Source: JBGZFC01 sp041846575
GTDB taxonomy: Bacteria; Bacteroidota; Bacteroidia; Bacteroidales; Dysgonomonadaceae
Length of the DNA: 64,000 bases
NCBI GenBank assembly: GCA_041846575.1
Contig: JBGZFC010000049.1
Coordinates: 1 to 64,000 of the forward strand
Direction: 5' to 3'
A program made the translations under genes and the position numbers. This document shows positions 36,301 through 44,824 of the stretch, piece after piece (position 1 is the first letter of the stretch; every line of letters begins with the position of its first letter). The notes beneath the pieces are model-generated. The model was not told the origin of the DNA. It ran no database searches and saw nothing but the letters and a program-made list of their open reading frames with translations.

Positions 36301-36466
36301 GGCGGTGTCTCATAAGCACCCAACAACTGCGTTGCTTTAAATATTCGGTCTCAATCACGTACTCCGAGTACGCTAATTAGTCCTTAATATCAGCACCTTG
36401 CATTTGGACACTTCTGAAACACCTTGTTGTTTTTTTTATTGAAATATTTGTTTTGAGACAGCCTCC
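36301..36466. repeat. Family C element with GGCTGTCTCA-type inverted ends
   Basis: Left end GGCGGTGTCTCATAA and right end (reverse complement) GGAGGCTGTCTCAAAA form imperfect inverted repeats. The interior holds a short palindrome CGTACTCCGAGTACG and CAACAACTGCGTTGC. It is non-coding, and abuts the family B repeat without a gap. Confidence 0.6.
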
Positions 36467-36500
36467 AAAAATTTCCGGCTCTAAAATCCCAAATAGAGAT

Positions 36501-38660
36501 CTACAGATTACTTTTGAAATAATTTATCACCTTATTATATAGATACTCTCTGCTATTTCCGCCTGCAATAAAGTGGTCTTTATCGGGGAAATAGAACATT
36601 TCGAAGTTTTTGTTGGCAGCAATAAGTACACGAGAATATTCTATAATATGTTGGAAATGAACATTATCATCGGCTGTGCCGTGAATAACCAAAAGATTAC
36701 CTTGCAACTTGTCGGCATAAGTCATAACCGAACCGTTATCATATCCCGAGTTGTTTTGTTGTGGTGTGCGCATGAAACGCTCGGTGTAAACCGTATCGTA
36801 AAAACGCCAATCGGTAACGGGAGCAATTGCAACTCCGGCTTTAAAAGTACCGTCGCCGCGACTCATACTCATCAACACATTGTATCCGCCGAAGCTCCAT
36901 CCCCAGATACCTATTCTATCTTCATCGATATAAGGCAGAGTACCCAGATAACGTGCCGCTGCAATTTGGTCGTCCGATTCTTTAATACCCAAATTCATAT
37001 AGGTGCATTTTCTAAACTCTTCACCGCGCGCCCCTGTTCCGCGTCCATCAACACAAGCAACCAGAATATCTTCATTCAGAAGTGCATAATACCAATCTGC
37101 ATTATATCTGTCGTAAACCTGTTGTGAGTTAGGACCGCTATACTGAACCATAACAATTGGATATTTGCGAGAAGGATTAAAATTTTTCGGTTTCAGAATC
37201 CAACCGTTGAGTTTTGTAACACCATCGGCTGCAGGAACAGCGATAAATTCTCTTTGAGGTAACTTTGTGTCAGTCAATATGTTTTTAACCGACTGATTAT
37301 CTTCCAACATACGAATCTGTTTTCCGGAAGCATCGTTTAGAGAAATAACGGTTGGTGTATTACTATTTGACCATCTGAGGATATAAAACTTGCCGTTGTT
37401 GCTAAAAGTTGCCGTGTTAAATCCGCTCTGTTTTGACAATTTTTGCGGTTGACCTTTATCAATGGAAACTTTGTAGATATTTCTACGCATCGGACTTTCG
37501 TCTGCGGCTTCATAAAAAACGGTATTCGCTTTTTCGTCAACGGCAAGCAAGCCCGTAACATCATAATTACCCTGAGTAAGTTGTTTCTGTAACGAACCCG
37601 ACAAAGCATAAATATATATGTGGCTGAAACCATCTTTTTCGGAAACGTATGTGAATCTGTCTTTTAAGAAATAAATCGATTTTAAACAATCCGAATCGAT
37701 ATAGTATTTGTTTTCATCTCTCAACACAAGTTTTGCTGTTGTGGTACGCGGATTGGCAAAATACATATCAAATCGGTTTTGATTGCGATTGAGAGTCATC
37801 ACAGCCAGTTCTTCAGGATTTTGCGTGAATTTTATGCGAGTTATATATCCATCGGCATCCAATGGTACATTCATTTTGCGTGTGGTACGTGCTTCGATAT
37901 CGAAAACACGCAACTCAACCTGAGAGTTCTTCTCGCCGGGTTTTGGATATTTAAATTGATAGTAATCGGGATATAGTTTCTTATTATAAGTCTGGAAGTT
38001 AAACTCTTTTACTTCGCTTTCGTCGGTGCGAACAAAAGCCAACATGCGATTGTCGGGCGAAAATTCCATAAGTTGAGTTGTCGCAAACTCTTCTTCGTAA
38101 ACCCAATCGGTTGAGCCGTTTATAATTTTATTCATTTCGCCATCTTTGGTAACCTGCGATTCGGTATCGAAATCAAATTTTGCAAGCCAAATATTGTTGT
38201 CGCTTACATAAGCAAGCATCTTGCTATCGGGCGAAAAGGTCGGGATCATCTGTTTAGCAGGATTTTCAGTTAGTTTTCGCACGAAATTTCGTCTTACATC
38301 GTGATAGTAGTAAGTAGCACGAAACGAGTGGCGGTAAATTTGTTCTCGCTCACGATATACCAAAACCCTGTTTTCGTCGGGACTTACCAAAAATCCTTCA
38401 AACGAATCTAATGTGCAATTTCTTGCCGTTCGAGTGTCGAAAAGCGTAGCGACTGTTTCACCTGTCGCGTATGAATATTTAATGACAGCCTTTCGTTCCG
38501 CATCGGTTTGGTAGTAATGCAATCCGTCAGCCGATGAAATCATGTTTGACACATTACGCGGACTGAATTTACCTGATAGAATGTCGTTTAGAGTGTAGTC
38601 TTGTGCTTTTGTGATAAGAAAGCAGCTTGCTAATAAAATAATAAGGAAAGATTTATTCAT
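36501..38660 (-). CDS. dpp4: Dipeptidyl peptidase IV (family S9B)
   Basis: Serine exopeptidase that removes X-Pro and X-Ala dipeptides. 719 residues: signal peptide (LITKAQ at about 15-20), an eight-bladed propeller (about 35-480) and an alpha/beta hydrolase domain with the triad Ser589 (GWSFGG), Asp664 (GTADDN) and His696 (KDHF). The spacing is the same as in P. gingivalis DPPIV as I recall it. The double Glu motif (VYEEEF) that binds the substrate amino terminus is also present. The frame is open from 38756, but NKSFLIILLASCF at 38660 is the proper signal start. Confidence 0.93.
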   Translation of the reverse strand: MNKSFLIILLASCFLITKAQDYTLNDILSGKFSPRNVSNMISSADGLHYYQTDAERKAVIKYSYATGETVATLFDTRTARNCTLDSFEGFLVSPDENRVLVYREREQIYRHSFRATYYYHDVRRNFVRKLTENPAKQMIPTFSPDSKMLAYVSDNNIWLAKFDFDTESQVTKDGEMNKIINGSTDWVYEEEFATTQLMEFSPDNRMLAFVRTDESEVKEFNFQTYNKKLYPDYYQFKYPKPGEKNSQVELRVFDIEARTTRKMNVPLDADGYITRIKFTQNPEELAVMTLNRNQNRFDMYFANPRTTTAKLVLRDENKYYIDSDCLKSIYFLKDRFTYVSEKDGFSHIYIYALSGSLQKQLTQGNYDVTGLLAVDEKANTVFYEAADESPMRRNIYKVSIDKGQPQKLSKQSGFNTATFSNNGKFYILRWSNSNTPTVISLNDASGKQIRMLEDNQSVKNILTDTKLPQREFIAVPAADGVTKLNGWILKPKNFNPSRKYPIVMVQYSGPNSQQVYDRYNADWYYALLNEDILVACVDGRGTGARGEEFRKCTYMNLGIKESDDQIAAARYLGTLPYIDEDRIGIWGWSFGGYNVLMSMSRGDGTFKAGVAIAPVTDWRFYDTVYTERFMRTPQQNNSGYDNGSVMTYADKLQGNLLVIHGTADDNVHFQHIIEYSRVLIAANKNFEMFYFPDKDHFIAGGNSREYLYNKVINYFKSNL

Positions 38661-38989
38661 TTGTTTATCTGTTTTTTTATTGTCAAATTTGGGACAAATC
38701 AATAGAAGTTTGCTTGGTTTGTCGAGAAAAAATGAATTTTTTAAATTTATCAGCACATTTTTTATTTAAATGTGTTTGAGAGCAACAAAATTAGTAAATT
38801 AATTCTATAAAGTCTCAGCCAAAGTATTAATAACTCTCAAATCGAGCATAAAACCTATAACAAATCTATGTTATCATTTGACAAGTCAGCTCCTTAAATA
38901 TTTTTAACTGCTAAATAGGACAAATCATTTTAACATTTCCTATTTTTGTATTCAATTAATCGAATATTCGTTATTAATAGACATAAAAT
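38661..38989. other. Divergent intergenic region between dpp4 and moxR
   Basis: AT-rich, with no gene. A minus-strand TAATTTTG at 38793-38786 is a possible dpp4 -7 box with a long leader. A plus-strand TATTTTTG at 38941-38948 is the better-supported moxR box. No operator palindrome stands out. Confidence 0.5.
38941..38948 (+). promoter_or_regulatory. -7 box of moxR-bat operon
   Basis: TATTTTTG matches TAnnTTTG, 41 bases before the moxR start codon. Confidence 0.5.
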
Positions 38990-39985
38990 ATGAGTCAAAC
39001 AGTTGATATAAAAGAATTAAACGAAAGAATTGAGCAGCAAAGTGCATTCATACAAACCATTTTCACAGGAATGGAAAATGTAATTGTAGGGCAAAAGCAT
39101 TTGGTAGAGTCACTGCTAATCGGCTTGTTATCTGACGGACATATTCTATTGGAAGGTGTTCCCGGATTGGCAAAAACGCTTGCCATAAAAACACTCGCTC
39201 AATTGATTGACGCGAAATATAATCGTGTGCAGTTCACTCCCGACCTGCTGCCTGCCGACGTTATCGGAACAATGATTTACAGCCAACGCAACGAGGAGTT
39301 TACGGTAAAACATGGTCCCATTTTCGCAAACTTCGTTCTTGCTGATGAGATAAATCGTGCTCCCGCCAAAGTGCAAAGTGCTCTGCTCGAAGCTATGCAA
39401 GAGCGTCAGGTAACAATAGGCGAACAGACCTATAAATTGCCTAACCCGTTTTTGGTAATGGCAACTCAAAACCCGATAGAACAAGAGGGTACATATCCGC
39501 TTCCAGAAGCACAGGTTGACCGTTTTATGTTGAAAGCGGTGATAAGCTATCCAACAAAAGAAGAGGAGAAAAGAATAATCCAACAAAATATTTTCGAACC
39601 TGTATCTATTGAACGCCCGGTAGTTTCAACCGATGATATACTTAAGGCTCGCAAAGTAGTACGCGATGTGTATATTGACGAGAAAATCGGTCGCTACATC
39701 GTGGATATTGTTTTTGCAACACGTTTCCCCGACCAATATGGATTAACCAATCTGAAAGATATGATTGAATTTGGCGGTTCGCCGCGTGCATCAATCAATC
39801 TGGCTCTTGCAGCTCGTGCTTACGCATTTATCAAGCGTCGCGGTTATGTTATTCCCGAAGATATTCGAGCTGTTTGCCACGATGTTTTGCGTCATCGTAT
39901 AGGTCTCTCTTACGAAGCAGAGGCAAACAACATGACATCAGAAGAGATTATCAGTGAAATTCTTAATAAGGTGGAAGTGCCTTAG
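38990..39985 (+). CDS. moxR: MoxR-type AAA+ ATPase
   Basis: 331-residue AAA+ chaperone of the MoxR family. Walker A is GVPGLAKT (near residue 58), Walker B LADEINRA (near 117), sensor 1 in ATQNPIEQEGTYPLPEAQVDRF and a helical lid domain in the last third. MoxR proteins work with VWA-domain partners; here the partner genes (DUF58, BatA, BatB) follow directly. First gene of the Bat operon, with a 135-base gap to the next gene that holds an AT-rich stretch and a GCCATTGGCTGTTAGC repeat-like unit. Confidence 0.95.
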   Translation: MSQTVDIKELNERIEQQSAFIQTIFTGMENVIVGQKHLVESLLIGLLSDGHILLEGVPGLAKTLAIKTLAQLIDAKYNRVQFTPDLLPADVIGTMIYSQRNEEFTVKHGPIFANFVLADEINRAPAKVQSALLEAMQERQVTIGEQTYKLPNPFLVMATQNPIEQEGTYPLPEAQVDRFMLKAVISYPTKEEEKRIIQQNIFEPVSIERPVVSTDDILKARKVVRDVYIDEKIGRYIVDIVFATRFPDQYGLTNLKDMIEFGGSPRASINLALAARAYAFIKRRGYVIPEDIRAVCHDVLRHRIGLSYEAEANNMTSEEIISEILNKVEVP

Positions 39986-40120
39986 TCGGCTATTACCGTT
40001 AGCCATTGGCTGTTAGCTGTTGGCGAGGGAATGAGAAGATTAAAAAAATCGACATAACGATATAAATAAAAAAATATCAGCTGAAAGGCTTATCAGTTTC
40101 ACATAGAAGCCAGTAGCCAA

Positions 40121-40990
40121 ATGGAGACCAACGAACTACTCAAAAAAGTACGACATATCGAGATAAAGACACGCGGATTGTCGCGAAATATTTTTGCAGG
40201 GCAATATCATTCCGCGTTTAAGGGAAGAGGTATGGCTTTTTCCGAAGTAAGGGAGTATCAATATGGCGACGATATGCGCGATATTGATTGGAATGTAACG
40301 GCTCGTTACAATCGACCCTACGTGAAGATTTTTGAGGAGGAGCGTGAGCTTACCGTTATGCTGCTTGTTGATGTTTCCGAAAGTTTGGGATTTGGTTCGG
40401 CACAGATTGTTAAACGTGATATGGTGGCGGAGATAGCAGCAACGCTTGCATTTTCGGCAATTCAGAATAACGATAAAATCGGTGTAATCTTTTTTAGCGA
40501 CCAAGTGGAAAAATTCATTCCTCCCAAAAAAGGAAAGAAACACATCTTGTTTATTATTAGAGAAATTCTTGATTTCAGACCTGAAAACAGAGGAACAGAT
40601 ATAAATATGGCGTTGCGTTATCTTACAAATGCCATAAAAAAACGTTGTACCACTTTTCTTATTTCCGACTTTATTGACCCCGACGACTATAAACACGCAT
40701 TACGCATTGCTAATCGCAAACACGATATTGTTGCCATACAGGTTTACGACAAGTTGAGTACTGAACTTAAATCTGTTGGTCTGATGAAAGTTCACGACCC
40801 TGAAACAGGGCAAGATACATGGATAAATACATCATCAAAAAAAGTAAGAAATCAATATCACGATTGGTGGAAAAAACGTCAGACGGAAATGGACAACATT
40901 TTCAAACAGAGTCGTGTGGACAGTGTTTCTATTTCTACGCAAGATGATTACGTGAAATCGTTATTGCAACTGTTTCAACAACGCAAATGA
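40121..40990 (+). CDS. DUF58 domain protein of Bat operon
   Basis: 289 residues with the DUF58 signature SEVREYQYGDDMRDIDWNVTAR (about 41-62) and a von Willebrand A-like core (VMLLVDVSESLGFGS, with a partial MIDAS motif DVSES). Always a companion of MoxR ATPases; the exact role is unknown, probably substrate or partner recruitment at the inner membrane. The last bases overlap the next start codon (ATGA), implying coupled translation. Confidence 0.93.
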   Translation: METNELLKKVRHIEIKTRGLSRNIFAGQYHSAFKGRGMAFSEVREYQYGDDMRDIDWNVTARYNRPYVKIFEEERELTVMLLVDVSESLGFGSAQIVKRDMVAEIAATLAFSAIQNNDKIGVIFFSDQVEKFIPPKKGKKHILFIIREILDFRPENRGTDINMALRYLTNAIKKRCTTFLISDFIDPDDYKHALRIANRKHDIVAIQVYDKLSTELKSVGLMKVHDPETGQDTWINTSSKKVRNQYHDWWKKRQTEMDNIFKQSRVDSVSISTQDDYVKSLLQLFQQRK

Positions 40991-42021
40991 AAAAATTGGA
41001 AAGAAAATCATTACATATCATATTTACGTTGCTTTTGCTGATAAGCATCAGTTACACTTCTTACGCGCAAAAAGCATCGGTACAGGCAACGATACAGCCC
41101 ACCGAAATTAAAATAGGCGAACAGGCACTTATCAACCTTAAGGTAATTGCTCCTAAAGATATGCGTATAGCGTTTCCTGTATATGAGAAAGAGATTGTGC
41201 CGGGCATAGAAGTTATAACTATGCTTCCTCCCGATACCGTTATCGAAAATAACGTAATGACAATGAATTTCAAGTATATAGTCACATCGTTCGATTCAAC
41301 GCTGTATCATATCCCTTCTATGCCGATTTTCGACGGAACAGATACCATTCAGTCAAACTCTTTCGGACTGAAAGTTATTTCACCCGAGTTGTCGGATTCT
41401 ACATTGGCATATTTGGAGAAAATAAACAATGGCGAAACCGACTCAATCGACTTTAATCAACTTCAAATCAGAGACATAAAACCAATACAAAAACCACCAT
41501 TCGTGTGGACAGACTATTTGTGGATTTTGTGGTTCTTATTGGGTGTTATATTTATAATAGGATTGATAGGAGTTGTGATTTTCTTGGTTCTTCGCAAAAA
41601 GAAAAAAGGTTATATATTTACGCCACCGGTTGTTTTGCCTGCTCATGTGCGTGCACTTGAAGCACTCGAAAAATTGAAAGCTGAGAAAATTTGGCAACAA
41701 GGTCGCGAAAAAGAGTTTTATACAAAACTTACCGATGTATTGCGTGTCTATATCGAAGAGCGATTCGGAATTAATGCCTTGGAGATGACATCCGGTGAAA
41801 TATTGGAGAAAATTGAGCAAGTTCCCGATTCGGATTCGGTTTACGAAAACTTGAAACAGATACTTTCTACATCCGATTTGGTGAAATTCGCGAAATTCAA
41901 ACCATATCCCGATGAAAACGATATGAGTATGTCAAATTCGTATCTTTTTGTAAATGAAACTCGTGAGCCTAATGCAGACGAGAAACAAAAAAATGAAAAA
42001 ACTGTAGAAGGCAGCAATTAA
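40987..42021 (+). CDS. Single-pass membrane protein of Bat operon
   Basis: 344 residues: signal peptide 1-27 (SYAQ), a beta-rich periplasmic domain of about 145 residues, a single membrane helix (about 175-203, ILWFLLGVIFIIGLIGVVIFLVL), and a cytoplasmic helical domain of about 130 residues. That last domain contains REKEFYTKLTDVLRVYIEERFG...EMTSGEIL, similar to the C-terminal cytosolic part of BatD. It resembles a short BatD-like or DUF4381-like protein. It lies between DUF58 and batA and overlaps DUF58 by 4 bases. Confidence 0.75.
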   Translation: MKKLERKSLHIIFTLLLLISISYTSYAQKASVQATIQPTEIKIGEQALINLKVIAPKDMRIAFPVYEKEIVPGIEVITMLPPDTVIENNVMTMNFKYIVTSFDSTLYHIPSMPIFDGTDTIQSNSFGLKVISPELSDSTLAYLEKINNGETDSIDFNQLQIRDIKPIQKPPFVWTDYLWILWFLLGVIFIIGLIGVVIFLVLRKKKKGYIFTPPVVLPAHVRALEALEKLKAEKIWQQGREKEFYTKLTDVLRVYIEERFGINALEMTSGEILEKIEQVPDSDSVYENLKQILSTSDLVKFAKFKPYPDENDMSMSNSYLFVNETREPNADEKQKNEKTVEGSN

Positions 42022-42035
42022 TATAAAGAATTAAC

Positions 42036-43019
42036 ATGGAGTTTTTACATCCCCAATATCTATATCTGTTACTTTTGCTTATTCCGCTAATTGTGTGGTA
42101 TATAATGCGTTTATCAAAAACACAAGCAACGTTTAAGTTGGCATCCACACAAGCATTCAAGGGAATGAAGCCCGGCGTGAGAGTATATATGCGACATCTG
42201 CCTTTTGTTTTACGATTGATGTCTGTTACGTTTGTTATCATCGTGATTGCTCGTCCGCAAGCCATAGATAGTTGGGAAGAGAGCGAAACGCAAGGTATCG
42301 ATATTGTTATGACTTTGGACGTATCAGGCTCTATGTTGTCGCAAGATTTACAGCCCAACCGTTTGGAAGCGGCAAAAAAAGTGGCTGCCGAATTTATTAC
42401 CGACAGACAAAACGATAATATCGGGCTGGTAATTTTTGCAGGAGAGAGTTTTACGCAATGTCCGCTCACGACCGACCATACCGTTTTATTGAATCTGCTG
42501 AATAAAATAGATTTCGGTCTTATTGAAGACGGAACGGCAATCGGTTTGGGATTGGCAAATGCCGTGAACAGATTGAAAGATAGTGAGTCCGATTCACGTG
42601 TAGTCATTTTGCTAACTGACGGTACGAATAATCGCGGACAAATTGCACCGCTTACCGCCGCCGATTTGGCTCGTTCGTACGGTATCAGAGTTTACACGGT
42701 TGGAGTTGGAACAAAAGGAATGGCTCCAACACCCGTGCAGACACCTTTCGGAATACGCATGCAAAATATGCCTGTGGATATTGACGAAAAAACGCTTACC
42801 GAGATTGCATCCATGACAGGCGGAAAATATTTCCGTGCCGAAGATACGGAAGGATTGCGTAAAGTATATGATGAGATTGATGAAATGGAGAAATATCTTA
42901 TCAATGTGCAGAATGTAACTCGTCGTCAGGAACTGTTTCATTGGTTTGCATTCGGAGCTTTGGCTCTTGTTTTAATTGAATTGTTATTACGCAGAACATG
43001 GTTAAGAAGTATTCCTTAA
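42036..43019 (+). CDS. batA: BatA, VWA-domain membrane protein
   Basis: 327 residues: two N-terminal membrane helices (about 8-25 and 55-75), a VWA domain (about 85-285) with a full MIDAS motif (DVSGSM near 97-102 and the later LTDGTNN), and a C-terminal helix (HWFAFGALALVLIELLL). The domain lies between membrane helices and would face the periplasm. First described in Bacteroides aerotolerance work; the mechanism is unclear. It is followed by a close paralogue, batB. Confidence 0.93.
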   Translation: MEFLHPQYLYLLLLLIPLIVWYIMRLSKTQATFKLASTQAFKGMKPGVRVYMRHLPFVLRLMSVTFVIIVIARPQAIDSWEESETQGIDIVMTLDVSGSMLSQDLQPNRLEAAKKVAAEFITDRQNDNIGLVIFAGESFTQCPLTTDHTVLLNLLNKIDFGLIEDGTAIGLGLANAVNRLKDSESDSRVVILLTDGTNNRGQIAPLTAADLARSYGIRVYTVGVGTKGMAPTPVQTPFGIRMQNMPVDIDEKTLTEIASMTGGKYFRAEDTEGLRKVYDEIDEMEKYLINVQNVTRRQELFHWFAFGALALVLIELLLRRTWLRSIP

Positions 43020-43091
43020 AGGAATTTGAGTATTTGAAATAAAACTTCTGATTTATAAAATAAATAGTCCTTTTAGGAGGTAAAGATAAAT

Positions 43092-44114
43092 ATGTTTAGA
43101 TTCGGAAATCCGGAATATTTGTGGTTGTTTATCGTAATGCCTTTGTTGCTGGCGATATACATCTTTTTGAACATCAAAAAACGTAAAGATGTACAAAAAT
43201 TAGGCACGCTTTCTACACTAAAAAAGATGATGCCGGAGTTGTCGCTTAAACGTTCTTATTTGAAGTTTTGGCTCATTTTTTCAGCTTTGTGCGTTGGGAT
43301 TATCATGATTGCTCGCCCGCAATTCGGCACAAAAGTAGAAACGGTAGAAAAAGAAGGTATTGAGTTAGTTATCGCTATAGATGTTTCAAACTCAATGCTT
43401 GCAAGAGATGTTTCGCCCGACAGATTGACAAGAGCAAAACAGATATTGACACGTCTTATTGATGTTCGTAAAAACGATAAAGTTGCGCTTATCGTATTTG
43501 CCGGAGAAGCATTCGTGCAAATGCCACTTACATCCGACACTCAATCGGCAAAAATATTCCTGAACAGTATCGAGCCGAGTCTCGTTCCTGTGCAGGGAAC
43601 AGCTATTGCACAAGCACTTACTATGGGAATGAACTCTTTTTCGTCGGATAAAGATGTGGATAAGGCTATTGTTGTTATTACCGATGGTGAAGACCACGAA
43701 GGAAATGCAACCGAAATAGCAAAACAGGCAGCCGATGCGGGAATTATGATAAATATTGTCGGAATCGGCTCGGCAGAAGGCTCTCCGATTCCCGTAAATG
43801 AGAACAGAAACAACTTTATGACCGATAATGAAGGTCAGATTGTGGTTTCGCGACTTAACGAACAGATGTGTATTGATATTGCCCAAGCCGGAAAAGGACT
43901 CTATGTACAAGCCGATAACACAAACAACGCAATTCGTGCATTAGAAAACGAACTCGATGAGTTGGAAACAGCCAATTCATCAACTCTTTTATATTCGGAA
44001 TATGACGAGAAATTCGGCTTTTTTGCATGGATATTACTTATCTTGTTGGTTTTGGAAATTCTAATATATGATAAGAAAAATCTTTTATATAAAAATGTAA
44101 GATTATTTAAATGA
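43092..44114 (+). CDS. batB: BatB, VWA-domain membrane protein
   Basis: 340 residues, paralogous to batA: N-terminal helices (about 8-26 and 57-77), a VWA domain with DVSNSM as MIDAS motif, ITDGEDHEG, and a C-terminal helix (FFAWILLILLVLEILIY). An AGGAGG sequence at 43075-43080, 11 bases before the ATG, is one of the few strong Shine-Dalgarno sites in this window and could allow independent initiation after the 72-base gap. The stop overlaps the batC start by 4 bases. Confidence 0.92.
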   Translation: MFRFGNPEYLWLFIVMPLLLAIYIFLNIKKRKDVQKLGTLSTLKKMMPELSLKRSYLKFWLIFSALCVGIIMIARPQFGTKVETVEKEGIELVIAIDVSNSMLARDVSPDRLTRAKQILTRLIDVRKNDKVALIVFAGEAFVQMPLTSDTQSAKIFLNSIEPSLVPVQGTAIAQALTMGMNSFSSDKDVDKAIVVITDGEDHEGNATEIAKQAADAGIMINIVGIGSAEGSPIPVNENRNNFMTDNEGQIVVSRLNEQMCIDIAQAGKGLYVQADNTNNAIRALENELDELETANSSTLLYSEYDEKFGFFAWILLILLVLEILIYDKKNLLYKNVRLFK

Positions 44115-44824
44115 AAAACTTAGCAATAAAATATATTATGCTTTGTATGTTTTTGCTGATTCCGATTACGCTATCGGCACAAAAAGATGTGCGTAACAAT
44201 GTGCGTAAAGGAAACAGAGCATACAACAAGCAGAAGATTGACGATGCCTACAAGTTTTACGATAAAGCGATACAAGAAAATCCCGGTTCGAAAGAGGCAA
44301 CTTTTAATATAGGGAATACGTTATATCGACAAAAAGAGTGGGACAAATCTATCGAACAGATGCAGCACTATCTGTCGCTTGAGCAGGAAGATCCGGTAAA
44401 AATGTCGGCAGCATGGCACAATATCGGTAACGCTATGTTACAAAAAAAAGAGTTGCAAAAATCGATGGAAGCCTATAAAATGGCTCTTCGTCTCAATCCG
44501 CAAGATGATGAAGCGCGATACAATCTTGCAGTTGTTCAGAAATTGATTCAAGATAATCAACAACAACAAAATCAGAATCAGAACCAAAACGAACAGCAAC
44601 AACAAGAACAACAGCAAGATCAACAAAATCAGCAGCAACAAAATCAACAACAGCGTCCCGAAGAGCCGGAAGAACCCGAACAGATGTCGCGCTCAAATGC
44701 ACAGCAGATTTTACAGGCGATAGAGCAGGATGAACGTGAAACTCAAGAGAAAGTGCAAAAAATGCAGGCAGAACAGCGTAAAAAACAGGCAGAAGAGAAC
44801 AAAAGGAGAAATAAAAATTGGTAA
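44111..44824 (+). CDS. batC: BatC, TPR protein with glutamine-rich tail
   Basis: 237 residues: signal peptide 1-24 (LSAQ), three TPR-like units (about 30-145), then a Gln/Asn-rich segment (about 150-185), an acidic EEPEEPEQ stretch and a basic coiled tail. The tail suggests a flexible periplasmic linker that binds the BatA/BatB VWA domains (inference). The CAA/CAG-rich DNA at 44565-44655 is a repeat liable to length change. Overlaps batD by one base. Confidence 0.9.
   Translation: MKNLAIKYIMLCMFLLIPITLSAQKDVRNNVRKGNRAYNKQKIDDAYKFYDKAIQENPGSKEATFNIGNTLYRQKEWDKSIEQMQHYLSLEQEDPVKMSAAWHNIGNAMLQKKELQKSMEAYKMALRLNPQDDEARYNLAVVQKLIQDNQQQQNQNQNQNEQQQQEQQQDQQNQQQQNQQQRPEEPEEPEQMSRSNAQQILQAIEQDERETQEKVQKMQAEQRKKQAEENKRRNKNW

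Noticed and set aside
36573..37127. 184-codon plus-strand frame inside dpp4
   Set aside because: It lies opposite the catalytic domain of DPP IV and has no recognisable features.
38786..38793. Minus-strand TAATTTTG as firm dpp4 promoter
   Set aside because: It would give a leader of about 120 bases and its nearest TTG is 26 bases upstream, so it was only mentioned, not called.
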